Shown: positions 1-6,626, counted from the stretch's first letter. The stretch is 10,399 nt of DNA from Thermogutta sp. (GCA_012798155.1 JAAZNR010000172.1:1-10399); one strand, 5' to 3'. The notes: generated by a model from the sequence alone, not told the origin. A program made the numbers and translations.

Positions 1-324
1 ATCAACCAGTATTTCATCTACACGATCAACCCGTGCTGGTCGGCGGCGATGCGGGTGGAATGGTTGCGGGACGACGACGGCGCTCGGGTGGCGGGGCCGG
101 GAAACATCCCCGGCGTGCGGGCGTTCAGCGGGCGGGGATTCGCGGGGGACTTCTACAACGTGACGCTGGGATTGAATTGGCGACCCACTCCCAACTGGCT
201 CGTCCGGCCTGAGATCCGCTGGGATTGGTACGACGGTCCCGCCGGCCCGACCGGCCTGCCTTTCGACGGCGGCAACCGCGACGATCAGTTCACGGCGGCG
301 ATCGACGCCACCTTGCTCTTCTGA
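1..324 (+). CDS. Outer-membrane beta-barrel porin, C-terminal fragment (OmpL/BBP2-like)
   Basis: The reading frame is open from the first base and ends at TGA 322-324, giving 107 visible residues; the start lies outside the window. The sequence alternates aromatic/hydrophobic and polar residues as in transmembrane beta-strands (for example YNVTLGLNWRPTPNWLVRPE near the middle). It ends in a strand finishing with Leu-Leu-Phe; a terminal aromatic is the usual signal for outer-membrane barrel assembly. The pattern of a strand with NW-R-PEIRWDWYDG, a loop with FDGG-NRDDQF and a last strand resembles the putative beta-barrel porin-2 family (PF07642, formerly DUF1597), which is common in planctomycetes. 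The likely role is passive diffusion of small solutes across the outer membrane. It converges on the phosphoesterase gene. Family assignment is by recalled pattern and the substrate is unknown. Confidence 0.72.
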   Translation: MNQYFIYTINPCWSAAMRVEWLRDDDGARVAGPGNIPGVRAFSGRGFAGDFYNVTLGLNWRPTPNWLVRPEIRWDWYDGPAGPTGLPFDGGNRDDQFTAAIDATLLF

Positions 325-435
325 GGTTGGAGCGGCGACAGTCACCGGCGATCCTGCTCCGACATGGAAGCAGGGCGGGATCGGCGGTCAGGGAAGGGGG
401 ATTCGGTCCGCAGCGGCCGACCCGAGAAAGCGAAA

Positions 436-466
436 CGGTCCCAACGCCAGGGAGGCGGCGGGACCG
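436..466 (+). terminator. Hairpin downstream of porin, possible terminator
   Basis: CGGTCCC (436-442) pairs with GGGACCG (460-466). Inside it, CGCC (445-448) pairs with GGCG (454-457) around a 5-nt loop, with a small AA/GC internal bulge. It lies about 110 nt after the porin stop and is preceded by an A-containing stretch. No U-run follows, so a classical intrinsic terminator is not shown; it could also be a 3'-end stabiliser. Confidence 0.35.
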
Positions 467-503
467 CATTCGTCGGGAACAAGCGGGGAACCGCCCGCCG
501 GCG

Positions 504-585
504 GGGTGGCTGGGGTCGTAGCGCAGCGAAGCCCCCAGTCACCGGTCTTCGCGCTGCCTCCACCGCCGGCGCGAGCCGGCGACTC
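504..585 (+). repeat. Mosaic palindromic repeat, modules A1-D2-B1
   Basis: Module A (504-540, 37 bp, beginning GGGTGGCTGGGGTC and ending CCCCCAGTC) has outer arms CTGGGG and CCCCAG that pair. A 19-bp linker of the type that also occurs at 2017-2035 follows. Then comes a diverged B hairpin: CCGCCGGC (563-570), loop GCGA, and GCCGGCGA (575-582), with 7 of 8 pairs. Other A copies lie at 1789, 1980, 6466, 6684 and 10167 (inverted). Confidence 0.85.
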
Positions 586-634
586 GGGGTGCCGGAACGA
601 GCTTCGGACATGTGGAGGGACGTGCTCCGTCGCG

Positions 635-1591
635 TCAGGTCTGCCCTTCCGCCTGCCAACCGTACGTCTGGTAGGTGAACCGGGACCCGCCGTCGGGGTT
701 CAGATCGATAATGCCGAAGCCTTCGGGGAAGCCCTTGTGGACGCCTTTCCACCAGTGGCCGGACACCGCCCCGGCGCAGACGTACTTCACGCCGCGGTAC
801 AAGACCTCGTCCACCATGTGCAAGTGGCCGGAAAGGGCCAAGCGGACGTTGTGTCGGGCGAACAGCTCGGCCAGCGACTGGCTGTCCGCGCACATCGCGC
901 CGGCCCCGATCCTGAAGGCCCCATCCTTCACCGCGTTGGGCAGAACGGTAACCGTGATGAAGGGGATGTGGCTGACGACGACGGCGGGAACGTCGGCCGG
1001 CTTATCGCTCAGGTCTTGCCGCAACCAGGCGAGCTGCTCCTCGTCCAGGCCGCCTTGGTAAAGGCCGGTCTCCGAAGGCTGCACGCTGTCCAAGACGTAG
1101 AAGCGCCGGCCGCGATGGTCGAAGGCGTAGTAGGGCCGCTCGATCTCCAGCTTTTCGCAGTACATTCGCTTGCCGAAACCCGGCGTCTCGTTTGTCACGC
1201 CGTGCTTGCGGCCCCAGCCGAAGACGTCGTGATTGCCTATGCAGTGGCGGATCGGAATGTCGGTGTTGTCGGCCAGTACCTTCTTCAGGAGGTCGAACAG
1301 CAGGGAGGACCTCTCGGCGGATTGCTCCAAGGTATCCATGACGAGATCGCCGCCGGTCATGATGAAGTCGGGCTTGGGGTCGAGCTTATTGACGGCCTGG
1401 AGGCAGGCCGCCAGACCCTCCGCCGCCCTCAATTCCGGCTGCACGTGGAGGTCCGTGAGGTGCACGAAGCGAAAACCGCCGGGGCCGATCGCCGCGGTAG
1501 CGGTCTGGGCCGTGCCGCGTCGGCCCCAAAGACTTCCGCCCAAGGCGGCCAAGGTCCCCGCTAGTACGTTCCGCCGAGAAACGCGACTCAT
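635..1591 (-). CDS. Tat-exported calcineurin-like metallophosphoesterase
   Basis: This 318-residue protein has all the signature blocks of the metallophosphoesterase superfamily (PF00149): D47-L-H49, GGD (80-82), GNHD (119-122), H208 in SHIPF and GHLH (255-258). Together these bind a two-metal centre that hydrolyses phosphomono- or diesters. The N-terminus reads SRRNVL (5-10) followed by a small-residue hydrophobic stretch, which is a twin-arginine signal, so the enzyme probably folds in the cytoplasm and acts in the periplasm or at the envelope. The ATG at 1589-1591 has GAGAAGGA seven bases upstream. Overall it resembles CpdA/Icc-type phosphodiesterases, but the substrate cannot be read from sequence; cyclic nucleotides, phospholipid heads or cell-wall phosphates are all possible. 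It is a single gene, convergent with the porin and divergent from the glycan operon. Three phased direct repeats sit directly upstream of its ribosome-binding site. Confidence 0.9.
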   Translation of the reverse strand: MSRVSRRNVLAGTLAALGGSLWGRRGTAQTATAAIGPGGFRFVHLTDLHVQPELRAAEGLAACLQAVNKLDPKPDFIMTGGDLVMDTLEQSAERSSLLFDLLKKVLADNTDIPIRHCIGNHDVFGWGRKHGVTNETPGFGKRMYCEKLEIERPYYAFDHRGRRFYVLDSVQPSETGLYQGGLDEEQLAWLRQDLSDKPADVPAVVVSHIPFITVTVLPNAVKDGAFRIGAGAMCADSQSLAELFARHNVRLALSGHLHMVDEVLYRGVKYVCAGAVSGHWWKGVHKGFPEGFGIIDLNPDGGSRFTYQTYGWQAEGQT

Positions 1592-1608
1592 GGTTTTTTC
1601 CTTCTCTC

Positions 1609-1663
1609 TTATTACCCGAACATTCTCGGTTATTACCCGAACACCGCAACTACTACCCGAACA
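1609..1663 (-). promoter_or_regulatory. Three phased direct repeats upstream of the phosphoesterase
   Basis: Read on the minus strand, the motif TGTTCGGGTAATAA occurs at 1609-1622 and 1630-1643, and as TGTTCGGGTAGTAG at 1650-1663. The copies start 21 and 20 bp apart, about two helical turns, so a protein binding each copy would sit on one face of the DNA. The copy nearest the gene lies immediately upstream of the ribosome-binding site, within the 5' leader or core promoter. It is most likely an operator or activator site for this gene, although no binding protein is known. Confidence 0.5.
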
Positions 1664-1710
1664 CCGTGACCAAGCTCAGTCGTCACGATCTTTCTATCTT
1701 TCCCTGTTTC

Positions 1711-1746
1711 GCCCCGTTCACGCACGGCATCCACCGCCGGCTCAGG
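1711..1746 (+). repeat. Mosaic repeat fragment, modules D and truncated B2
   Basis: The 20-bp linker D (GCCCCGTTCACGCACGGCAT) occurs here without a preceding A module. It is followed by CCACCGCCGG joined straight to CTCAGG. Compared with the full B copy at 2036-2063, exactly 13 bp are missing: the loop and the 3' arm of the hairpin. Confidence 0.7.
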
Positions 1747-1788
1747 TGGGCCGTTTATGCTTGCACTAGGTGGTTCCACCCGCCGTCG

Positions 1789-1871
1789 GGGTGGCTGGGG
1801 TCGCAGCGCAGCGAAGCCCCCAGTCGCCCCGTTTACGCGCGGCCTCCACCACCAGCTTACGCCGGCGGCTC
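1789..1871 (+). repeat. Mosaic palindromic repeat, modules A2-D-B3
   Basis: Module A is at 1789-1825, linker D (variant) at 1826-1845 and the B hairpin at 1846-1871. B3 reads CCACCAGC-TTAC-GCCGGCGG. Its two imperfect pairs are A/C on this strand but become G·U on the opposite strand. Confidence 0.85.
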
Positions 1872-1913
1872 GTGGAGCCTATACAAAACGACAACGTTAG
1901 GCACAACGCGCCA

Positions 1914-2060
1914 GCGCGAGCCGCTAGCGTCAGCTAGCGGCGGAGCGCTACCCACGATTGCAGCGTTCACACAGTGTCCGGGTGGCTGGGGTCGCAGCGC
2001 AGCGAAGCCCCCAGTCAACCGTCTTCGCAGCGCAGCCACCGCCGGCTTACGCCGGCGGCT
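1914..2060 (+). repeat. Mosaic palindromic repeat, modules C1-A3-D2-B4
   Basis: Module C (1914-1979, 66 bp) matches 6400-6465 at 61 of 66 positions by hand count. It contains a perfect hairpin: CCGCTAGC (1921-1928), loop GTCA, GCTAGCGG (1933-1940). Module A3 follows without a gap (1980-2016), then linker D2 and a perfect B hairpin (CCGCCGGC 2039-2046, TTAC, GCCGGCGG 2051-2058). Confidence 0.88.
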
Positions 2061-2077
2061 CAGGTTACGCGGCGTCT

Positions 2078-2102
2078 CCATTGCCGGCTTACGCCGGCGG
2101 CT
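2078..2102 (+). repeat. Solo B hairpin (B5)
   Basis: TTGCCGGC (2081-2088), loop TTAC and GCCGGCGG (2093-2100) form a hairpin with two terminal T·G pairs. It follows B4 after a short unique stretch. Confidence 0.75.
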
Positions 2103-2178
2103 GACAGCTATCTCGCTGGAGATTCTACGGGCTTGTTGCGGCTGTTTCCACCAACCGCACCGGAATTAACCGTTTTCT

Positions 2179-2200
2179 AACAATTCGGCAACAATTCGGC
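2179..2200 (+). repeat. Perfect 11-bp tandem duplication
   Basis: AACAATTCGGC occurs twice head to tail (2179-2189 and 2190-2200), a period of about one helical turn, roughly 200 bp before the glycan operon start. It is unusually AT-rich for this window. It could be an operator or part of a promoter, or a slippage product. Confidence 0.6.
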
Positions 2201-2308
2201 CGGCGTGCCCCCAAAGGTAGGAACAGCGGGGCGGCGGGCTGTGCCGCGGCGGTTTCTCCCTTGCTCCCACGGCGATCGTTTGCTAGCTTCTCCCGTTCCG
2301 GCGGTGCC

Positions 2309-2336
2309 CGCCTACCGCAAAACGCCTACCACAAAA
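2309..2336 (+). repeat. 14-bp tandem duplication upstream of the glycan operon
   Basis: CGCCTACCGCAAAA (2309-2322) is followed directly by CGCCTACCACAAAA (2323-2336), one mismatch in 14. It ends 57 bp before the first start codon, in the expected promoter/leader zone. Confidence 0.55.
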
Positions 2337-2377
2337 GCGTGTCGGGATAGGGGATGGCATCCGCCAAGCGGTCCAAG

Positions 2378-2384
2378 AAGAGGG
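2378..2384 (+). promoter_or_regulatory. Ribosome-binding site of the first glycosyltransferase
   Basis: AAGAGGG lies nine bases before ATG 2394. It favours this start over upstream in-frame starts (back to 2205), whose extra 63 residues have no family resemblance and run through the tandem repeats. Confidence 0.65.
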
Positions 2385-2393
2385 CGTAGATAT

Positions 2394-3641
2394 ATGAGTT
2401 GCCCAGTCAAAATCCTGCACATTTTTTCCCGCATGAACCACGGCGGGGCCGAGTGCCGAACATTGGATCTCATGCGGGCGGTGGATCCAGGCGAAATCCG
2501 CATGGATTTTTGCGCGTTGTCCGGGCTGCCGGGGGTTTTGGATCACGAGATTCGGGCATTGGGGGGAGAAGTCCATCGGCTGCCGTTGAAGCAGGCCGGT
2601 TTCGGCCGGGCCTTTCGCCGGCTCCTTGTCCGGGAACGCTATGACGTGGTGCATTCGCACGTGCACTATCCCTCGGGCTGGATTCTGCGGCTGGCCCATC
2701 GAGCCGGCATGAAGAGGCGGATCGCCCATTTCCGGAGCGATTCCGATGGGCGAGCCGACACCTGGCCCAGACGGATCGTACGCTGGGGACTGCAACGCCT
2801 GATCGACCGGTACGCGACGGATATTTTGGCGGTCAGCCGGGCCGCCATGGAAAAGGCCTGGACGCCTTGTTGGCAGGCTGATCCGCGATGCCGCGTCGTC
2901 TATAACGGCCTAGACCTGGGCCGATTCCCGGACCCCGCGGACGTGGGGCGAGCCTGGGCGACGCGGGAGCGGCTTGGGATTCTGCCCGAGACCCCTCTCT
3001 ACATCCATGTCGGCAACGTTCGTCCCGCGAAGAATCACGAGCGTTTGCTCGGCATATTCAAGGCGGTCGCGGAACGCACGCCGGGGGCGATGTTGATGCT
3101 GGTAGGGGACACGCTGGATCGGACGGCGTGGCTGGCGGAGCGGCTCTTCGCGCTGGGTTTGTGTCCGTCGGTTCGCGTGCTGGGCCGCCGCGACGACGTT
3201 CCGGACCTGTTGGCCGCCGCGGACGTGATGATATTCCCCTCGTTGCGGGAGGGCCTGCCCGGTGCGGTCTTGGAGAGCCTCGCGGCGGGCACGCCGGTGG
3301 TCGCCTCGGACCTGCCCGGCATCCGCGAAATCGCCGAGTTTTTGCCGGCGATCCGGCCGGTATCGCTCGCGGAATCGGATCGACGCTGGGCGGACGTGAT
3401 CGCCGAGGTGACGCGGCCCGGCGTCGCGGATCGGGCCGCCGCGCGCCGGGCCTTCCACGACAGTCCTTTCACCATGGAATGCCATGCCCGGGAAATGCGC
3501 AAGCTGTGGCTGGAAGCAGGCCCTTCCCGGAGGGGCCGGGCCTTCGACAAAGAACGGCGATCTCGGGCGCCGTCGTTCGCCCTGGTCGAGAACGGGGGGA
3601 GCGAAGGCCAAACGCCGGGGGAAGGGAGGTCGGCGGCGTGA
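2394..3641 (+). CDS. GT4-family glycosyltransferase (EpsF/CapH-like)
   Basis: This 415-residue GT-B fold transferase probably adds a sugar from a nucleotide-sugar donor to a lipid-linked glycan on the cytoplasmic side of the inner membrane. The N-terminal domain starts KILHIFSRMNHGGAE (6-20), with the acceptor-side GGAE motif typical of EpsF/CapH-like enzymes. The C-terminal domain (about 200-370) has HVGNVRPAKNH (205-215), the GD near 238-239 and the EX7E motif E286-GLPGAVL-E294 followed by AAGTPVVAS. Length is normal up to about residue 375. A polar Arg/Gly/Ser-rich tail of about 40 residues then runs to the stop, which overlaps the next gene (GTGA at 3638-3641), so translation of the pair is probably coupled. 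It is the first gene of a three-gene operon. Donor and acceptor cannot be told from sequence. Confidence 0.9.
   Translation: MSCPVKILHIFSRMNHGGAECRTLDLMRAVDPGEIRMDFCALSGLPGVLDHEIRALGGEVHRLPLKQAGFGRAFRRLLVRERYDVVHSHVHYPSGWILRLAHRAGMKRRIAHFRSDSDGRADTWPRRIVRWGLQRLIDRYATDILAVSRAAMEKAWTPCWQADPRCRVVYNGLDLGRFPDPADVGRAWATRERLGILPETPLYIHVGNVRPAKNHERLLGIFKAVAERTPGAMLMLVGDTLDRTAWLAERLFALGLCPSVRVLGRRDDVPDLLAAADVMIFPSLREGLPGAVLESLAAGTPVVASDLPGIREIAEFLPAIRPVSLAESDRRWADVIAEVTRPGVADRAAARRAFHDSPFTMECHAREMRKLWLEAGPSRRGRAFDKERRSRAPSFALVENGGSEGQTPGEGRSAA
3624..3630 (+). promoter_or_regulatory. Ribosome-binding site fixing the GTG start of the ligase
   Basis: GGGAGGT lies seven bases before GTG 3638 and inside the end of the preceding gene. 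It selects this start over the far upstream in-frame ATG at 3128, which would overlap the glycosyltransferase by about 500 bp. Confidence 0.7.
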
Positions 3642-5275
3642 GCTGGGCCAAGGCCACCATCGCGCTGGCCGCCGTCACGGCGGCGTTCACGTTCACGCTG
3701 CGGCGGCTGGGGGAGTACGGCGGCATCCATTTCCCCGAGTTGACGCATTTCTTCGCCTACGCCCCGGCCTTTCTCTTGGGAATGATGTACTGGCTGCATT
3801 GCCCCGTGTTTTCTCGTTCCCGGGCGGTCCTGGCCTTTGCGACCGTGCCGATCGTGGGTTTGACCTACGCGAGTTTCGCGGGCGGAAACACGCCACTGGT
3901 GGTGGCGGCCTTCCTTGTGATGGGCATCCCCATCGCCGCGATGATTACGGTCCACCGCTGGTGGATTCCCGCGGCGCGAATTTTCGTCCTCGCCAACGCC
4001 GCCGCTGTGCTGCTGACCCTGCATTTGGACTATGTCGTGCATTCCGGGAGTTGGGGACGCATCCTGGCCCGGTTCGGCTACACCTTGCTCGAAAGCGGCG
4101 AGGCCTCCAGCAATCCCAACCAGGTGGGAGGGCAATTCGCCCTGGCCGCCGTCATGGGAATGATCGTGTTTCTCCGCTCCAGCCGGCCGGTTCCCAGGTC
4201 GGCGGCGTCCGGCCGGGAGCTGTGGGGAGAGATCGGTCCCGGGGATTGGGCGGGTTGCGTCGGTGCCGCCGGCGGCGGGGCCTGGATTCCCACCTCGAAC
4301 ATCAACATCGCGTCGGTCACGCCGCAGTCCGCCTGGGGGGGCCTTTCCGATATCGCAGCGTGCCCCAGCCCCGGCGGCACTGCCGTTAGGGCGGCGGCCC
4401 TCGATTGGGTTTCGTTATTGGCGGCCGGACTGTCGGCCCTGGGCTGCATTCTCACCGGTTCGCGGGGGGCGGGTCTGACGCTCCTTGCGTCCCTCGGCCT
4501 ACTCATGCTCGCGGACGCCCGATTTCAAAGCAAGGGGCGACAACGCGACCTCGTTGCCGTGGGCCTCGCCGCCCTCTGGCTGGGCGCCCTGGCCGTTTTC
4601 CTGGCCGGGATCAATCCTTTGGAACGCATCCAGACACGCCTGTTGGACAGCGACTCCGCCAACATCCGCTCGCTGGGAAGCCGGCTCCCCATCTGGGAAA
4701 ACGCCATTCTCGCCTGGACGGCCGATGCCGGCCGGATCGTGATCGGGACGGGCACGGGACAGGCCGACCGTGCGGTCGGACAACTCGATGAAGACGCCAC
4801 GCTGAGCGAGCACGGGGATTACGTCCGCAACTGCCATAACATGTTTCTCGAATGGTTGTTGAGCTTCGGTCTCCTGGGGCTTGTGCCGGGCGGTTGGTTC
4901 TACTTGACGTGTTGGCGGCAGGCGGCGCTGCTGGATCGGGCGGAAGGTACCTTCTCCCGCCGGACCCTCTTGCTCACTGCGACCCTGTTCGGCATGACGG
5001 CCGTCTTCTATCGCCATTTTCATTGGGTATTCACGTCCGCTTGGTTGCTGGCCTTGCTGGACCCCGCTTCGCTGGGGGCGGGCATGGCGCCTTCCGCCCG
5101 CTGCAAAGAGCCGGCGGAATCCCCCAGGGATGCCCTTTCTCCCGGTCGCGGCGGGGCATGGCGAGATTTTCCGGGCGGGCGCTTCAGAGACGGTCTCGCG
5201 GCTGTCGATAAGAAACCGGTTGCGTCTTCCATGTCGATCCCCTCGTTCCCCTCTCCCCGAGTTTGCCGGCGATGA
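3638..5275 (+). CDS. O-antigen ligase / polymerase-like membrane protein (WaaL/Wzy_C type)
   Basis: This 545-residue polytopic inner-membrane protein has about 12 hydrophobic segments by eye (near 4-20, 40-57, 64-80, 86-103, 112-130, 164-180, 256-272, 276-292, 305-323, 403-423, 443-458, 463-475). Family hallmarks (PF04932) are TGSRGAG (273-279), a periplasmic loop with SRLPIWENA (348-356) and GTGTGQ (370-375), and the conserved CHNMFLEWLLSFGLLGL (399-415) with H400. Members transfer undecaprenyl-linked glycans to lipid A-core or another acceptor, or polymerise repeat units. The GTG start overlaps the upstream stop (GTGA), and the stop overlaps the downstream ATG (ATGA). Two features are unusual: a hydrophilic Gly/Pro/Ser-rich insertion at about 181-255 between two membrane segments, and a polar tail of about 70 residues after the last one. 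Ligase and polymerase cannot be separated here. Confidence 0.85.
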   Translation: MSWAKATIALAAVTAAFTFTLRRLGEYGGIHFPELTHFFAYAPAFLLGMMYWLHCPVFSRSRAVLAFATVPIVGLTYASFAGGNTPLVVAAFLVMGIPIAAMITVHRWWIPAARIFVLANAAAVLLTLHLDYVVHSGSWGRILARFGYTLLESGEASSNPNQVGGQFALAAVMGMIVFLRSSRPVPRSAASGRELWGEIGPGDWAGCVGAAGGGAWIPTSNINIASVTPQSAWGGLSDIAACPSPGGTAVRAAALDWVSLLAAGLSALGCILTGSRGAGLTLLASLGLLMLADARFQSKGRQRDLVAVGLAALWLGALAVFLAGINPLERIQTRLLDSDSANIRSLGSRLPIWENAILAWTADAGRIVIGTGTGQADRAVGQLDEDATLSEHGDYVRNCHNMFLEWLLSFGLLGLVPGGWFYLTCWRQAALLDRAEGTFSRRTLLLTATLFGMTAVFYRHFHWVFTSAWLLALLDPASLGAGMAPSARCKEPAESPRDALSPGRGGAWRDFPGGRFRDGLAAVDKKPVASSMSIPSFPSPRVCRR

Positions 5276-6399
5276 TCATCCTCCATGCGGCCCCGGTGAC
5301 GTGGCGTTCCCCGAACGGCGTGACGCCAGCGGTTCAGGGTTTGGTCGCGGCTCAAAATGCCTTGCCCGGCTGTCGTGCGGGCCTGTTGATTACGTCGCGC
5401 GATGCCGGGGCGTTGCCGCCCCTGGAGTTTCCCGTTTTCCAGGTGGGGGAAAGGCGCGGCCTATCTCGCGCCCGGCCGGCGGACGATTTGCCGGAGCCGT
5501 TTCGCCGCCCCGACCTGGTCGTATTCCACAGCACCTTCGTTCCCCTGCACGCGGTTTTGGCGGCGCGGCGGCGAGCCTTGGGCGTTCCCTATCTCGTCTG
5601 CCCCCACGGCGGCATGACGGCGGAGGCCCTGCGGCAAAAGGCATGGAAGAAGCGGCTTGGGCGGCTGTGGTTCTTCGATGAACTGATCCGGCACGCGGCG
5701 GCCATCCAGTATTCGACGCACAGGGAGAGAGAGAAATCCGGCGATTGGGGGCGGCCCGTCATTATCGCGGGCAACGGCGTCCATCCCCCCGCCGAGAACC
5801 AGATCGCCCGGCCGGGTCTCCGCCCTGCCCGCCGCTTCCTCTTCCTCGGACGGCTCCACATCCAGCACAAAGGGCTGGACCTGCTCTTGGAGGCCTGCCG
5901 CAAGGTAAAGGAGCATTTGCTCCGCCGCGGCGTCGAGGTGGTCCTCGTGGGGCCGGATGTCAACGGCTCCCGGCGATTTTTGGAGAATCGCATTCGGGCA
6001 ATGGACCTGGGGATGCTGGTGCGGCTCCGCGACGCGGCGGTAGGGGACGAGAAACGGCGATGGTTCCAATCCGCGGATTTGTTCGTCCATCCTTCTCGTA
6101 CGGAGGGGCAGCCCGCGGCGGTCCTGGAGGCCATGTCGTTTGGGCTGCCGGTCTTGGTCACTCCCGGCACCAACGTGGCCGAGGAAGTCGTGACCGAGGG
6201 GGCCGGCTGGGAGACCTCCTGCGACCCGAATGAACTGGCTCGCGATTTGCGCAACCTGGCCGAGCTTCCCGGTTCGGCCTTGGCGCGGGCCGGGTGCGCC
6301 GCGCGGAACTGGGTCCTTCGCGAATTGACCTGGGATCGCGCCGCTGCGCGGACGGTAAGCAAATATCAAAGGGTGCTTCAATTGGCCCGGGCCGCGTGA
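5272..6399 (+). CDS. GT4-family glycosyltransferase, third gene of the glycan operon
   Basis: This 375-residue GT-B transferase is probably cytoplasmic or membrane-associated and acts on the same glycan as its operon partners. The N-terminal domain has WRSPNGVTPAVQGL (11-24) in place of the usual glycine-rich loop, HSTF (86-89) and CPHGGMTAEAL (110-120). The donor domain has FLGRLHIQHKGLDLL (191-205), VLVGPD (224-229) and the EX7E motif E278-GQPAAVL-E286 followed by AMSFGLPVLVT. ATG 5272 overlaps the ligase TGA (ATGA). No good ribosome-binding site precedes it, as expected for translational coupling; TTG 5263 is an in-frame alternative adding three residues. Length and domain order are normal. 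A mosaic repeat (module C2) begins on the base after its stop codon and may mark the transcript end. Sugar specificity is unknown. Confidence 0.9.
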   Translation: MIILHAAPVTWRSPNGVTPAVQGLVAAQNALPGCRAGLLITSRDAGALPPLEFPVFQVGERRGLSRARPADDLPEPFRRPDLVVFHSTFVPLHAVLAARRRALGVPYLVCPHGGMTAEALRQKAWKKRLGRLWFFDELIRHAAAIQYSTHREREKSGDWGRPVIIAGNGVHPPAENQIARPGLRPARRFLFLGRLHIQHKGLDLLLEACRKVKEHLLRRGVEVVLVGPDVNGSRRFLENRIRAMDLGMLVRLRDAAVGDEKRRWFQSADLFVHPSRTEGQPAAVLEAMSFGLPVLVTPGTNVAEEVVTEGAGWETSCDPNELARDLRNLAELPGSALARAGCAARNWVLRELTWDRAAARTVSKYQRVLQLARAA

Positions 6400-6546
6400 G
6401 CGCGAGTCGCTAGCGTGAGCTAGCGGTGGAGCGCTACCCCCGATTGCAGCGTTCACACAGCGTCCGGGTGGCTGGGGTCGGAGCGGAGCGCAGCCCCCAG
6501 TCGCCCCGTTCACGCACGGCCTCCACCGCCGGCTTACGCCGGCGGA
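6400..6546 (+). repeat. Mosaic palindromic repeat, modules C2-A4-D-B6
   Basis: Module C (6400-6465) begins one base after the operon stop codon. Its hairpin is TCGCTAGC (6407-6414), loop GTGA and GCTAGCGG (6419-6426), with one T·G pair. A4 follows at 6466-6502, linker D at 6503-6522 and a perfect B hairpin at 6523-6546. The same C-A junction is found at 1914-2016. It may serve as the 3' end structure of the glycan operon, but no T-run was seen. Confidence 0.88.
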
Positions 6547-6569
6547 GCGGGTTTCGTCGTGCGATAACA

Positions 6570-6591
6570 CCACCAGCTTACGCTGGCGGCT
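6570..6591 (+). repeat. Solo B hairpin with altered stem (B7)
   Basis: The stem is CCACCAGC (6570-6577), loop TTAC and GCTGGCGG (6582-6589). Both arms differ from the common GCCGGC form in a paired way (CCAGC/GCTGG), leaving one A/C mismatch. Confidence 0.8.
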
Positions 6592-6626
6592 CACATCGTG
6601 CTGTGAAAACCGTAGCGCGAAAAAAA

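Larger units (their letters stand above)
325..634. other. Convergent intergenic region, porin / phosphoesterase
   Basis: This 310-bp gap lies between two converging stop codons. It contains a strong hairpin (436-466) and one mosaic repeat copy (504-585). Open frames through it are short or arginine/proline-rich and look like GC-driven artefacts. Nothing else recognisable was seen. Confidence 0.6.
1592..2393. other. Long divergent intergenic region rich in repeats
   Basis: This is an 802-bp non-coding stretch between the phosphoesterase start (leftward) and the glycan operon start (rightward). In order it holds three phased direct repeats (1609-1663), a D-B fragment (1711-1746), an E-like segment (about 1748-1772), A2-D-B3 (1789-1871), C1-A3-D2-B4 (1914-2060), B5 (2078-2102) and two short tandem duplications (2179-2200, 2309-2336). 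Open frames here are broken by repeats and show no family resemblance. Promoters for both flanking units must lie here, but no clear -35/-10 pair could be fixed. Confidence 0.65.

Noticed and set aside
506..1564. A 352-codon + strand frame opposite the phosphoesterase
   Set aside because: It is a shadow of the phosphoesterase, whose five metal-binding motifs are intact on the other strand.
504..2102. CRISPR array
   Set aside because: The repeats are modular palindromes of unequal spacing with shared linkers, not identical direct repeats separated by unique spacers of constant length, and no cas gene is present.
2205..2393. 63-residue N-terminal extension of the first glycosyltransferase
   Set aside because: The extension crosses tandem repeats and has no domain. 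ATG 2394 has a good ribosome-binding site and begins exactly at the conserved KILHIF...GGAE start of the family.
3128..3637. Upstream in-frame extension of the ligase
   Set aside because: It would overlap the glycosyltransferase by about 500 bp. GTG 3638 has a strong ribosome-binding site and starts just before the first membrane segment.
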